From Kluyveromyces lactis (lineage: Eukaryota > Ascomycota > Saccharomycetes > Saccharomycetales > Saccharomycetaceae): DNA of 64,000 nucleotides. The notes under the pieces were generated by a model, which was not told the DNA's origin, made no database searches, and saw only the letters and a list, made by a program, of their open reading frames with translations. Positions 33,188 through 42,538 of the stretch are shown piece after piece. The stretch's first letter is position 1. Each line of letters opens with the position of its first letter. A program made the position numbers and the translations under genes. Location: positions 496,001 through 560,000 of the forward strand of contig NC_006038.1 of the NCBI RefSeq assembly GCF_000002515.2, in the 5' to 3' direction.

Positions 33188-34222
33188 TTACGCTTCCTCG
33201 TGCCTTTCCACAAAATCGCAGATTAGATCCGCGCATTCCTGTGGTTTTTCCGTATTCAACCAGTGTCCGGCGTCAACGTCTCTTATTTCGAAGTTAGGGA
33301 AGAAGCGACCAATGTCTTGGATATACTCGTCGGCGATGAAGTGCGATTGGGTACCCCTGATGAACAGGCTGGGGCCTGTCCATCTGTGAACCCATGGGTT
33401 GAACTCCCAATTGGCGATATTGCCCTTCACTATTGCGTCATTGAGGATCCCTAACGGAATCCTCGATTTGAACCTGTACTCTCCGGTCTTTTCATCCTTC
33501 ACTTTTTGTAGAACTGTCATTAAGAACTGTCTTACCACAACGCTTTCTTCCACGGATTTTAATTTTTCCATTGCTTGTTGTGCGGTATGCATTGTGGGGT
33601 CTTCGATGATACCCAACAAGGCTTTGACATACCGAGGGAATGAACTCTGTGGTTGCGTTGCCACTGGGGCGTTGTCCATGCTTACGAGCATGGCACACAT
33701 GTCAGGTTTCCGTAACACAACGCTCATCGCGGTCTTGGCCCCCATTGAATGGCCCACAATTATAGGTTTCTCTTCGAAATCACGTGACTTGATCCATCTC
33801 TCGACGTCGGCTGCCATACCGATGTAATCATGTCGTCCAATATGCGGGGAGCCACCGTGGTTTCTCATATCAAGAGAAAACACATCGCGTGTCAATTTTT
33901 TGTTCAAAATCCGGGCAATGGTCCGGTTATTTGATTTACTGCCGAATATCCCATGCAATATGATGATCGGGGATTTAAACTCATACGGTGAACTGAATTC
34001 ATCGACAACCTCAGAGCATAATTCTACCGTAGGGATATCGTCCGATGTCAAATATGGGTTCAACACTTCGGTTGACCCATATATGCCCTGACGAGTTCTT
34101 GTCTTGCCTGTATTGTTATGATGGCTGTATATTGGACCAGTGCTATAGCTAGCAGAAATACCATATCGAATTAAACTAATGGATCTGGACCCCTGTATAT
34201 GACGAGTTAACACTGAAATCAT
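33188..34222 (-). CDS. IMO32: IMO32, mitochondrial alpha/beta-hydrolase
   Basis: Serine hydrolase of the alpha/beta fold found in the mitochondrial matrix of S. cerevisiae as a substrate of the octapeptidyl peptidase Oct1; its own substrate is not known to me. The 344 residues (342 in yeast) begin with a basic presequence rich in Ser and Arg. HGIFGSKSNNRT forms the oxyanion region, GHSMG (157-161) carries the nucleophile Ser159, and DAGHW near the C-terminus holds the catalytic His. Position matches YGR031W, next to GSC2 and POP6. Confidence 0.92.
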   Translation of the reverse strand: MISVLTRHIQGSRSISLIRYGISASYSTGPIYSHHNNTGKTRTRQGIYGSTEVLNPYLTSDDIPTVELCSEVVDEFSSPYEFKSPIIILHGIFGSKSNNRTIARILNKKLTRDVFSLDMRNHGGSPHIGRHDYIGMAADVERWIKSRDFEEKPIIVGHSMGAKTAMSVVLRKPDMCAMLVSMDNAPVATQPQSSFPRYVKALLGIIEDPTMHTAQQAMEKLKSVEESVVVRQFLMTVLQKVKDEKTGEYRFKSRIPLGILNDAIVKGNIANWEFNPWVHRWTGPSLFIRGTQSHFIADEYIQDIGRFFPNFEIRDVDAGHWLNTEKPQECADLICDFVERHEEA

Positions 34223-34761
34223 TCGTTTAAATGGAAAACCTGCGTTTGCGTCTAAGATGCTCCTATCCTTTTCTCAAGTCGATTGCTTTTTTTTTTGGCT
34301 TGCCTTATCTATATATCTCTCTTCTCTAATATCCCCTTTATCAAATACGGGGAATCACAGGTCAAAGCAAAAGAGCGAGACGGCTGAAATGTGCTTTCCT
34401 TAAATAATGCTAACGGCTTTCTTGCCCCTTCGTAAATATAAATCAATATCGATTTGTTCCACGGGGCAGTTACGGTGCTAGCGGTGATATTTTTCTGGTT
34501 TCGGTCTCTTATCTATACATTTATTCTCATCTCATCTCAATTTTTTTTTAGGTTTTTCTATAAACCGTCGAAAGAACAAAAGGCTCGAAACCTGTCTCTG
34601 TGCTATTGTGAGTTAGTGGGGCAGGGCACGTGATATAGAGTCATCTTACCCGGATTGGCGTCAGATCGAAATTGTTTCCATTATTAAAGGAATATACATA
34701 TACATATATATAAAATGAAAAGTTCTAGCTAACGGTTGCTGTTTCCTGTGGTCCTCTCTCT
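34223..34761. promoter_or_regulatory. IMO32 promoter and 3' region of the SPO77-position gene
   Basis: 539 bases upstream of IMO32. A Cbf1-type CACGTGA (34627-34633) and a Reb1-type TTACCCG (34646-34652) lie 20 bases apart, with AT-rich runs near 34,690. No other gene is supported. Confidence 0.55.
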
Positions 34762-36738
34762 CTATAAATCATTCTCATCATCACCAAAGAACTTGAACAT
34801 GAGTTTCCTCTTTTTCTCGTTTAGTTTACTAAACCGTGGTTGATTCGGAGGATCCATGTCACCGTACGTAGTGTTTTGATATTCTTCATGGAACCTTAAT
34901 CCATTACGAATTTGATTTGCAACTTCAGTTTCAAACAGCCTCATAGTATTGCTTGCCGAACGTTTGGTTGACCAATGGAGATATGCTTTTTTCCATTTTT
35001 GGATTTTCAACCAGAGTTTATATCTATATCCGTTGTCGGGCATGGTAGTTAAATATTCTATCCACCCAACAGGTTTTGGTTGAAAGTAAACCGATCCATC
35101 ATATCGCATAGTGTCGCATTCTATTATAGCTCTTTGAGTAGCATTTTCTTCAGTTAGGATCAATTCCTGGTTTTGGTTAGTTTCCACCTCTTGTGCCTCT
35201 CTAGTCGACAAAGATGTTGATACACGTTCTACTATTGTACCGGGATTGGCAACAATTGAGGACGGGTCCATGGATGGTTTAGATATTGCATCTACAATCA
35301 GAGTGACGTTCAGTGATTTCACAGAGCTTTCGAACTCAGATTCTGTTAGCAAAAAAGATATGGATCTTTGTAAACTATACAAATCTCTTTGAAACAATCC
35401 TGACATTCTTGTCTCTAAGCTATTAGCAAATCTGGTCAATATATCAGTATATTCCCGAGTTGCTAAAGTGTTCATGTTAACACCACGGGTAGAAAATAAC
35501 ATGTCGTTGAATTCATTTATGAACAATTTGGCAAGATTGTACTTGTCCTTGATATTCATTAACGCATCCTCATCGTTGCACTTATCAGCATCTTTATTAA
35601 ATTGTGTCTCCATCTTTGTTATTAATTCGATGCACCAAGATTGAACTTTTTCTTGCCCAATAAATCTGTCATTTTGATTCCATTTCCAAAATGCTTCTTC
35701 CATCCTCATTATTAGATCAGATTTGTCCATCTCTATGGCATTCCAGATAAATCCTTCAAGGCATGGTAATACGTTCTGAGAAGAACAACCCATACTTAGA
35801 CATGTTTCGAAAATCTTCCTCAACAACGTCATATTCATATGGTACACCAACAAAAAACTGTAACTGACTTTCAAATGTTTCAATTCCAATAATGATAGAT
35901 TCTGGCCCTGAACTTCAAAGAAAAGACTTTTCAACAATTGTTGTGGCACTTGGGAAACAGTTTGAAGTACTAAGATAGATGCCAAACAATTGCCCCTCCC
36001 TTCAACAAATTTACATTCAGAATTATCAATTTCCTCTTTAGCTTTTTTGAGTAGTACTGAGAGAGTATTATCTGGGGAAGCGTTTACAAATCTCGCTACT
36101 AGGTCTATACTTTTTTCTAGTACATCCATTTCAATGTCCAAATCTTTAACCTTTTGAAAGATACCTAATACCATATCCCATTGCAAAATGACCTCACCAA
36201 GATCTGCTAAACTGTTCTCAATGTCGTATTCTTTGTGTTTGCCTACTATATCTTCTTCGTTAACTAGGAATCCACTTGATGACTCTGTATCTGATAAATC
36301 AGGGACATCACCGAGGCAATTAATGAAATCTATGAAATGTGAAGTTCTTGGTTCGAATACATGAAGAATGTCCTCATCAAGCAATCTATTGAGCTTTTTC
36401 CAGTAAAACTCCCCTTCGATGATATCTATATTCTCACTGTCTGCCTCTTCACTTTTATTTTGAGTGTTGGAACCATCTTTTAAAGCATTATTATTTTTAT
36501 CGTAAATTAGTCTGAAAGATTCGTCAACACGAACTGAAAACTTTATCACATCTGAACCATCCAATTTGATACTAGATCCAATAGTAGGATCTTGTACGAA
36601 TTCTCTTTCATGGTCGAAAGAAACTAGATTATCATCAAGATCCTTATCTTGCTGGAAAGGTTTGAAAAATGACTTCTTCTCAGACAGATCTGAGAGGACT
36701 TTATTATCTTGACTTTGACTCCTCACCGATAAAGACAT
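34762..36738 (-). CDS. Protein at the SPO77 position (prospore membrane closure candidate)
   Basis: 658 residues, mostly helical and acidic, with no signal peptide, membrane span or domain that I recognise. The ordered features are a Ser/Asp-rich N-terminus, a long helical middle (about 200-470), a low-complexity linker near 500-530, and a conserved-looking C-terminal part with YFQPKPVGWIEYL and a basic KLNEKKRKLMFKFFGDDEN end. Order and strand between RPP0 and FKS1 match S. cerevisiae SPO77 (YLR341W), a meiotic protein needed for prospore membrane closure. The yeast protein is shorter (477), so I assign it by position, not by sequence. Confidence 0.5.
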   Translation of the reverse strand: MSLSVRSQSQDNKVLSDLSEKKSFFKPFQQDKDLDDNLVSFDHEREFVQDPTIGSSIKLDGSDVIKFSVRVDESFRLIYDKNNNALKDGSNTQNKSEEADSENIDIIEGEFYWKKLNRLLDEDILHVFEPRTSHFIDFINCLGDVPDLSDTESSSGFLVNEEDIVGKHKEYDIENSLADLGEVILQWDMVLGIFQKVKDLDIEMDVLEKSIDLVARFVNASPDNTLSVLLKKAKEEIDNSECKFVEGRGNCLASILVLQTVSQVPQQLLKSLFFEVQGQNLSLLELKHLKVSYSFLLVYHMNMTLLRKIFETCLSMGCSSQNVLPCLEGFIWNAIEMDKSDLIMRMEEAFWKWNQNDRFIGQEKVQSWCIELITKMETQFNKDADKCNDEDALMNIKDKYNLAKLFINEFNDMLFSTRGVNMNTLATREYTDILTRFANSLETRMSGLFQRDLYSLQRSISFLLTESEFESSVKSLNVTLIVDAISKPSMDPSSIVANPGTIVERVSTSLSTREAQEVETNQNQELILTEENATQRAIIECDTMRYDGSVYFQPKPVGWIEYLTTMPDNGYRYKLWLKIQKWKKAYLHWSTKRSASNTMRLFETEVANQIRNGLRFHEEYQNTTYGDMDPPNQPRFSKLNEKKRKLMFKFFGDDENDL

Positions 36739-37070
36739 CTTAATCAGACCGCCTGTGTGCTAGTTGCTAAGCTATGCCATCAACTTTGACCAAACTGTTA
36801 GTGAACGGTAATCTAGTTTGTGTCCGACGTCAGTTTTTCTTCAAATATTAGCAATAATCTGACCTACACTACTATGGAGCGGACCGCTTAGACAGGCAAA
36901 AAACAAATAAATTGTCGCCATGAAGACACGATAATTTGATGCGATAAGATTTGTGCGCTTAAGATAGAAATTAATAAAGACTAACTAAACTTATAGATAC
37001 AGATTGATCATCTGAAACCGATATGTGAATTTAAAATTTAATTGTTATTGTTTCCATAATTATAAGGTGT
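36739..37070. other. Intergenic: SPO77-position promoter and RPP0 3' region
   Basis: 332 bases between two reverse-strand genes; AT-rich near RPP0. Nothing further seen. Confidence 0.5.
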
Positions 37071-38006
37071 TTAATCGAACAAACCGAAACCCATGTCGTC
37101 ATCAGATTCTTCTTCTTCTTCAGCTGGAGCTTCTTCAGCAGCAGCTTCGGAAGAGCCGGAAGCAGCAGCAACTGGGGCAGCAGAAGCGTAAGCATCTGGG
37201 TTCTCAATTCTGTCCTTCAATTCTTCAATTTCTGGGTAGATGTAGTCAGCAGCGATAGCGACAGCCAACAAGTCCTTGTAGTTGTTGATCAAAGAGTGAC
37301 CGACAGATGGCAAGGTTGGGTAACCAGCAGCCAAGGAAACACAAGCAATGGTGTTGACAGCAGAGATGAAGTGAGAGATCAATTCATCGTCAGTGATATC
37401 CAAGATGGAAGCTGGGAAGACTTGACCGTTGTCGTAAACTTGAACGACGGTCAAACCGTAGGTGAATGGAGAAATGTTCAACAAGTTCAACAAAGAAGCT
37501 TCAGAAGCACCGACTCTCTTACCAGCGTCAACGACCTTAACGTCAGAGACAATTTCAATGGTACCTCTGGCAATCTTGGTTGGAACACCCAAAGCTTGGA
37601 AGAAAGAAGTCTTACCTGGTTCCATACCGGTGTTGACGGCGAGAACCCAGATATCTTCTGGGGCAACAGCACCAGCTCTGGCTGGAGCGGCAACCTTGTT
37701 GGCGATGATGACTTCCTTGATATCTTGCAAGGAATCGTTGGTGAAGATGAAACCAACGTTACCCTTGACGAAAGGCAACAACTTTTCGTAGTCTGGGAAG
37801 TCAGAGATGAAACCTCTGACAGCTCTTCTGACCATGGTGTTCTTACCCATCAAGACAACAGCTCTGCCTCTCAAGTTCTTTCTGACTTCGTGCATTTGTT
37901 GGGAAGACACATTGTCAACACCAACAACGAAGACAGACTTGTATTCTTCCAAGTATTCTCTTAGCTTGGCAAAGTATTCAGCTTTCTTTTCACGGACGCC
38001 CCCCAT
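37071..38006 (-). CDS. RPP0: RPP0, 60S acidic ribosomal protein P0 (uL10)
   Basis: Base of the ribosomal P-stalk that binds two P1/P2 dimers and recruits translation GTPases. From the ATG at 38006-38004 it has 311 residues with the usual N-terminus [19 protein letters not shown]. The rRNA-binding uL10 domain (about 1-200) is followed by the helical stalk and the conserved acidic tail ending [11 protein letters not shown]. Codon choice is strongly biased to preferred yeast codons, as for other highly expressed genes. The upstream frame without ATG is not part of the protein. It is divergent from POP6 and has paired Rap1-like sites. Confidence 0.98.
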   Translation of the reverse strand: MGGVREKKAEYFAKLREYLEEYKSVFVVGVDNVSSQQMHEVRKNLRGRAVVLMGKNTMVRRAVRGFISDFPDYEKLLPFVKGNVGFIFTNDSLQDIKEVIIANKVAAPARAGAVAPEDIWVLAVNTGMEPGKTSFFQALGVPTKIARGTIEIVSDVKVVDAGKRVGASEASLLNLLNISPFTYGLTVVQVYDNGQVFPASILDITDDELISHFISAVNTIACVSLAAGYPTLPSVGHSLINNYKDLLAVAIAADYIYPEIEELKDRIENPDAYASAAPVAAASGSSEAAAEEAPAEEEEESDDDMGFGLFD

Positions 38007-38678
38007 TTCGACTTTTTTAGTGATAGGATGTTTAAGGTAGTACCTGTGGTTCTTGTAAACTATATACAAACTACAAATCTAATCAAGTACTTAACATCCA
38101 ATTATGTATATTCATATGTAAAGGACGTTTTATCATAAAATTCAATATTTTTCAAGTTTGGTTTCCCTCAGCGATGAAAAATTTGAGATTTTCCAATTTC
38201 CAAATTAAGGCCCACATGAAAAACAAACAAGCATCCGTTAATCATACAGAAATAGGTGTAACTCATATGGTATATTATAAAAAAGAAGGAGCTTGAGTGA
38301 ATGGTATCAGGATGTACCCTCTACGCTTGAAAACCATCTGGTGCTGAGGATTCAATCCATATGCCGGACTTGTTAATACTTTAACGTTGTATTGCTTAAT
38401 ACAACGGGTTTGCATTGTTTAAATGCACGTGACCACTAGTCAAAGAGGAAATTAATTCCTTTGGAGTTTTATCAAGGTGCATGGGTGTTGTGTTGACATT
38501 TTTTACATATGTAAGGGTGTAAACAGTCCGCAGAATAGCTTTCATCGTATCAATGCTCATCCCATCTCGTCGAAAAGAAATCTACAATAACTTCCCAAGT
38601 TATCGTAGCATTGAGTATTGATAATTCAATCGATGAGAAACTCGCCTTAGTTGAGTAATTAGCTACAAAGCAACAACG
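38007..38678. promoter_or_regulatory. Divergent promoter region RPP0 / POP6
   Basis: 672 bases with a Cbf1-type CACGTGA (38426-38432) and two Rap1-like sites in the same orientation (38477-38520). The elements lie nearer POP6 but are oriented and typed as for a ribosomal protein gene. Confidence 0.6.
38477..38520 (-). promoter_or_regulatory. Paired Rap1-like sites of RPP0
   Basis: On the reverse strand ACACCCATGCAC (38488-38477) and ACACCCTTACAT (38520-38509), 32 bases apart and in tandem. The first fits the Rap1 consensus ACACCCRYACAY closely, the second with one or two differences. Tandem Rap1 sites are the classic ribosomal-protein upstream activator in S. cerevisiae. They lie about 470-515 bases from the RPP0 ATG. 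Confidence 0.6.
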
Positions 38679-39140
38679 ATGGCTTCTTCCAAACTAAAAT
38701 ATAACGAAATTGAAGTAGAAGGCATAGATCCTTCCACCTACGTAGAATGTTCGACCTACATCAAAGAAAAAATCATCCCAGAAACCCTGCGAAGTGCAGG
38801 TTGGAACAATGCGTCTGAGACATCTGTAGGAGCAATTATTTCGTACAGTAAAAACTCCAATATTAAACAATGTGTGGATCAACTCGCAGCTATCACTGCT
38901 GATACATTCGTACTTGTTGCTTATGGAGTTCATGTACAAAAAGCACTTTCGATAATAGAGATCTTCAAGACTACTGAAAACGGGAAAGCACTACATCAAT
39001 TTAATAAACTAGACTCGTTTATTGAAATCAAGGCTGGACGTAATGAACTATTGGATAGAAAAGTCAACTTGCCTATACTTATTACCTTATTCACTAAACA
39101 AGAAGTCAAAAGCCTTAATAAATTCACAAAACAATCGTAA
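38679..39140 (+). CDS. POP6: POP6, subunit of RNase P and RNase MRP
   Basis: Small Alba-like protein that, with Pop7, binds the P3 domain of the RNase P and MRP RNAs for tRNA 5' and rRNA processing. The 153 residues (158 in yeast) share with S. cerevisiae Pop6 the phrases SKNSNIKQCV, YGVHVQKALSIIEIFK, LHQFNKLDSF, KAGRNELLDRKVNLPILITL and the end NKFTKQ. Strand and place next to IMO32 match YGR030C. Confidence 0.9.
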   Translation: MASSKLKYNEIEVEGIDPSTYVECSTYIKEKIIPETLRSAGWNNASETSVGAIISYSKNSNIKQCVDQLAAITADTFVLVAYGVHVQKALSIIEIFKTTENGKALHQFNKLDSFIEIKAGRNELLDRKVNLPILITLFTKQEVKSLNKFTKQS

Positions 39141-39751
39141 CTTCAACGTTGACACAATTTAAAGTATACTGATAACGCTTCCAGTCAAAACATATTGTAT
39201 ATACCTTTGTGATCCGTCAGGGCGGACAGTGAACAAATTCCGATCGTCAAAAAAAATATCGTACCCAATTTATTTGGTAAATAGCTACAATATCGCAATT
39301 GCCATGTTCGACCTATATTTCATCTGTATTAGGCAAGCAAGCTTACCTTATCAAAATTGATGGATATTGAGTTCCGATCCCTCGCCGTAATATTTCATAA
39401 CTTTAAAATTCCCTTCCTTCGAGCGATATGTTTCGAATTTCCGTTGGAATCTTCCACGTCTCCAGTGTTTTAGGGTTGTTCTCGCGCATACAATTTTAAA
39501 AAAAAAAAAGTGAGGCCACTGATATCACTACATGAGATACAGAGACGGGATCATGACAGTTTCTTCAAGTATGATTCATTATCGGGGATTTTGTTGCGGT
39601 CGTCAAAACTGTAATATAAACGGGCTGAAAGATTCATATATAAACTCTTTAAGATCAATTCACTTATATCTGGCAAATTTCAGTTCGAAAACTAAAAGAT
39701 AAGAAGCGATTACGTTCGGAAACAGTATTGATTTACTTTAAGGATAGATAC
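39141..39751. promoter_or_regulatory. POP6 3' region and promoter of the DUF3445 gene
   Basis: 611 bases between two forward-strand genes. It contains a Tbf1-like TTAGGGTT (39470-39477) and an A-run near 39,497. I searched here for a snR46-like H/ACA RNA (in S. cerevisiae located near POP6, as I recall) and did not find matching guide arms. Confidence 0.45.
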
Positions 39752-41224
39752 ATGGGAATCGACTTGAGTTTGATTTTGGGTAAGCAGGTAACTTTCCCAC
39801 TATTTTGCTACGTTTCGTATCAATTGTATAAAGATCTGGTTTGTGGCGATGCGAAACAAATTAATTCCAGTGTGAACATTAGTGACGATGTTTTCGCTGA
39901 TGATATTGATAAGAAAAGTACTGCGCTAAAAGATAACGGTGATAAGCAAGAAGAGAGATGGGAACCTGTGAGTTTCATGAAAGACATCCAGCCATCTACA
40001 GCAGAAAGGGATTACAAATTATGGTTCGATACACCACCTTTCCCTTACCAACCTTTCAAGCCTGGTGAATACAGATTAACAATGGGTGTAAGGCCGATGC
40101 CAAATGAATATTGGCTAGTGTTTGAAAGCACTCTTAAAGATAGAATAGAAAAGAAGTGGGATGTGATCAAAAATAATTACAAGGATGTGATATACCATTT
40201 GGATCCCGCTATGATTAATTGCACTACTTATGATAATGCAGCTATCACAGACACCACATTAGTCACGATAAAGGATGTGGAAAAAGCTGACCTAACGGTT
40301 TGTGAGTGGTACAATACCCTAGTAAGTTTCTTGATCGCAAGGTTCCCTCAATACTTCACTGTGGTGCTACATCCAAATGATGAAACACCCGGTGTCTTGT
40401 ACAACAGCATCATGGACGAGTATCATCCAGTGGATGCATTCCATTATCTCAAATTACAAAGTACCGATTTGCAGTTCTTGAAATACCGGTGTTGTAACAT
40501 AGACATCATACCAGAAGAGTTGAAGGATCCATCAAACCTATTTGATGAGGTTGGAAGAATTGCCATAGTAACCACAGAAAAGACGAAGAGAGCTCACGAG
40601 TTGATTTTGGCGGTACAAAGAATGGTTGAAGAAGATTTAGTACTGTTGTCTCCAAATGCTAACGGCCAATATAATAACGAATATATAATGATTTCGGGAT
40701 GTTTTGCATTTGCAGCAGGGTTCAATCCTCGTCAACGATTCCTCAAACCCATGACACAAATCCATGGACCTGTTCCAGAATATAAGCAAAAATTACAGAC
40801 GCAAATGAATAAATTCTTCCAAACTCACAAACCCGGAAAATTAGTGATGAGGATAAACTTCTCGTTCCAAACACATTCCAAACTGTTTGTCACAGATGAT
40901 AATAAGGGTACAGAGGAAGAGGAAATTCGTCCGAAAACTTTAGAAGAGATGCATGGAGGTCATGATTTGCATTACAGATCTGAAAGACAATGTCTAATCA
41001 AATTAGAAAACTCAAAATCAATGTGTTTTTCTATCAAGACGTATCTATGGAACTTGCAAGATGAGTTCTTAGCAAACGATTACTATTCACAGGAAGGTGT
41101 TATTCAGGATTTATGTGACGCAGTGAAAGGAATGCAAGATTCAATTGGACAATACAAGCGTAAACCCGAGTGGGGGCCAGCATTGCTTGAAATGCTTGAA
41201 TCAGCATTACATAGAAAGTTGTAA
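39752..41224 (+). CDS. DUF3445 family protein, related to haem-dependent oxidative N-demethylase
   Basis: 490 residues from the first ATG (39752). A short hydrophobic N-terminus (about 12-24) suggests a membrane anchor, followed by a polar linker and then a DUF3445 core. Family-typical phrases are PFKPGEYRLTMGVRP (101-115), VQRMVEEDLVLL (288-299), IHGPVPEY (337-344), MRINFSF (366-372), ERQCLIKL (411-418) and FSIKTYLWNL (426-435). The only characterised member known to me is a bacterial haem enzyme, HODM, that demethylates dimethylamine through a PAS-like fold; His338 in IHGPVP is a candidate haem-related residue by inference. Relatives are common in filamentous fungi and bacteria, and I know none in S. 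cerevisiae. It interrupts the POP6-ERV1/VRP1 order. Whether it is ancestral and lost elsewhere, or acquired, is not settled here. Confidence 0.8.
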   Translation: MGIDLSLILGKQVTFPLFCYVSYQLYKDLVCGDAKQINSSVNISDDVFADDIDKKSTALKDNGDKQEERWEPVSFMKDIQPSTAERDYKLWFDTPPFPYQPFKPGEYRLTMGVRPMPNEYWLVFESTLKDRIEKKWDVIKNNYKDVIYHLDPAMINCTTYDNAAITDTTLVTIKDVEKADLTVCEWYNTLVSFLIARFPQYFTVVLHPNDETPGVLYNSIMDEYHPVDAFHYLKLQSTDLQFLKYRCCNIDIIPEELKDPSNLFDEVGRIAIVTTEKTKRAHELILAVQRMVEEDLVLLSPNANGQYNNEYIMISGCFAFAAGFNPRQRFLKPMTQIHGPVPEYKQKLQTQMNKFFQTHKPGKLVMRINFSFQTHSKLFVTDDNKGTEEEEIRPKTLEEMHGGHDLHYRSERQCLIKLENSKSMCFSIKTYLWNLQDEFLANDYYSQEGVIQDLCDAVKGMQDSIGQYKRKPEWGPALLEMLESALHRKL

Positions 41225-41327
41225 ATAACTTTAACGAACAATATTGACAGATACTCTTAAATTAACGAGTGTTGTTAATAGAGCTTGAGTCGAATGTGAA
41301 TGCAGTGACGAAAAAATAAAAAAGCTT

Positions 41328-41399
41328 CTCCGCGACGGGGAATTGAACCCCGATCTCGCACGCGACAAGCGCGAATTCTAACCATTAAACTATCGCGGA
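41328..41399 (-). tRNA. tRNA-Asp(GTC), copy 1
   Basis: 72-nt tRNA on the reverse strand: acceptor TCCGCGA pairs with TCGCGGA, anticodon loop CTTGTCGC with GTC, T-arm CGGGG-TTCAATT-CCCCG. It closely matches S. cerevisiae tRNA-Asp. A TTTTTTATTTTTT terminator follows at 41,313-41,323. It is identical over its length to the copy at 59004-59075. Confidence 0.97.
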
Positions 41400-42538
41400 A
41401 TAGATATTTTTATGAAAGATTGAGAAGACATTCCCTCACAAGTCTGGAATACGAAACCATGTGCAAGAAGTTCATTTCCGAGACTAAATTATAAGGCTTT
41501 TTGGGTAACCAAGGTTCGAATCACAAAATACCATACGATTTAGAGATGTGCCCCAGTTTCCTGGGTAAAGGACGCTATTTATGCATCCAAAACCATTCGT
41601 GAAAATTCGTGATGATGTTTTTTAGCATTCAACAGAGGAAAATCCACAGAAACGAGGGAAACACACAGCAAGAAGCTGTGAATTTATCTTCAATTTGGGC
41701 ATCGCTTTGAATCCATGCACCACTGAAAGAAAAACTGCGCACGGATCTTCGAAGATGCCACTTAAAATCTATATACTATGAGGACGGATTCCATTAGCTA
41801 AGTTAAAAGAACGACGACAGAAAATGCATTACTTCGCGTTAGGACACCTGTCACTAACAAAACAAAGAATTGACAACGTATTACATCTTGCTGTGGAATA
41901 TATTAGCTCAATTTTTAATCCAATCCCCGATGGTGGTGGTACTAGCTATAGATAGTGTACATGATATATAGATTTCAGTACCTTCTTCACATAGTAAGTT
42001 GTTAAGATGCTTGATCGCCTTTGAAAACTTTTTTAAGACAAGGTCCAATACCAAAATGTTACCCGAATATATTATATTGGTAAATTATTCGTATAGGGCT
42101 GGTAACTGGGAATGGCACTCCACTAAAACGATGTTCCTCATTTAGTTACTACATGCCGATGCTACCGCGAAATCATGAAGAGGTCCAGTGAACTTCGTAC
42201 TGTAGTAGTATCATAGAATCGTCTTGCATTGCCGTATTCTTCTTGATTATTGATTTAGCACCGAACTGAAAGTGTAGTGTCTGGGTGGAAAGTGTAGTGT
42301 CCGGGTATCCTTGAGGCTTCCAGATATCAATTAGCTATTTAAAAATGAAAGAAACGTCAAATCAGAGAGAAACAAACTGTTGCAGTGCATAGGGGTCCAC
42401 TGCGTTTAAGGTAGTTATTCGAAAAGAATCATAGCGATACCAATTGACCAGTGTGTTTCCGCTAAAAGTTCTATAAGACTTAAGGATTTGAGCATACTTT
42501 GTTATAGATAACTTGCTGAACATAGAAATTAGAATAAT
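41400..42538. promoter_or_regulatory. tRNA-Asp upstream region and VRP1 promoter
   Basis: 1,139 bases without a recognisable gene. It contains an isolated B-box-like GGTTCGAATC (41513-41522), a Reb1-type TTACCCG (42059-42065) and a 20-base tandem repeat (42268-42307). Long for an intergenic region of this genome; no snoRNA could be supported. Confidence 0.5.
42268..42307. repeat. Tandem 2 x 20-bp repeat in the VRP1 promoter
   Basis: Two adjacent 20-base units differing at two positions (core AGTGTAGTGTC), about 230-270 bases before the VRP1 ATG. It could be a doubled protein-binding site. Confidence 0.8.

Noticed and set aside
37296-37964. 222-codon open frame antisense to RPP0
   Set aside because: By-product of strong codon bias in RPP0; no plausible protein.
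38007-38069. N-terminal extension of RPP0
   Set aside because: No ATG in the added part, and the MGG start at 38006 is the family's.
39141-42538. A snR46-like H/ACA snoRNA, expected near POP6-ERV1
   Set aside because: Searched both intergenic gaps for guide arms to the relevant 25S site and found no matching pair.
41400-42538. LTR or other mobile-element remains next to the tRNA genes
   Set aside because: tRNA flanks are frequent targets in yeasts, but no terminal repeats, target duplications or element-like frames were seen here or near the other tRNAs.
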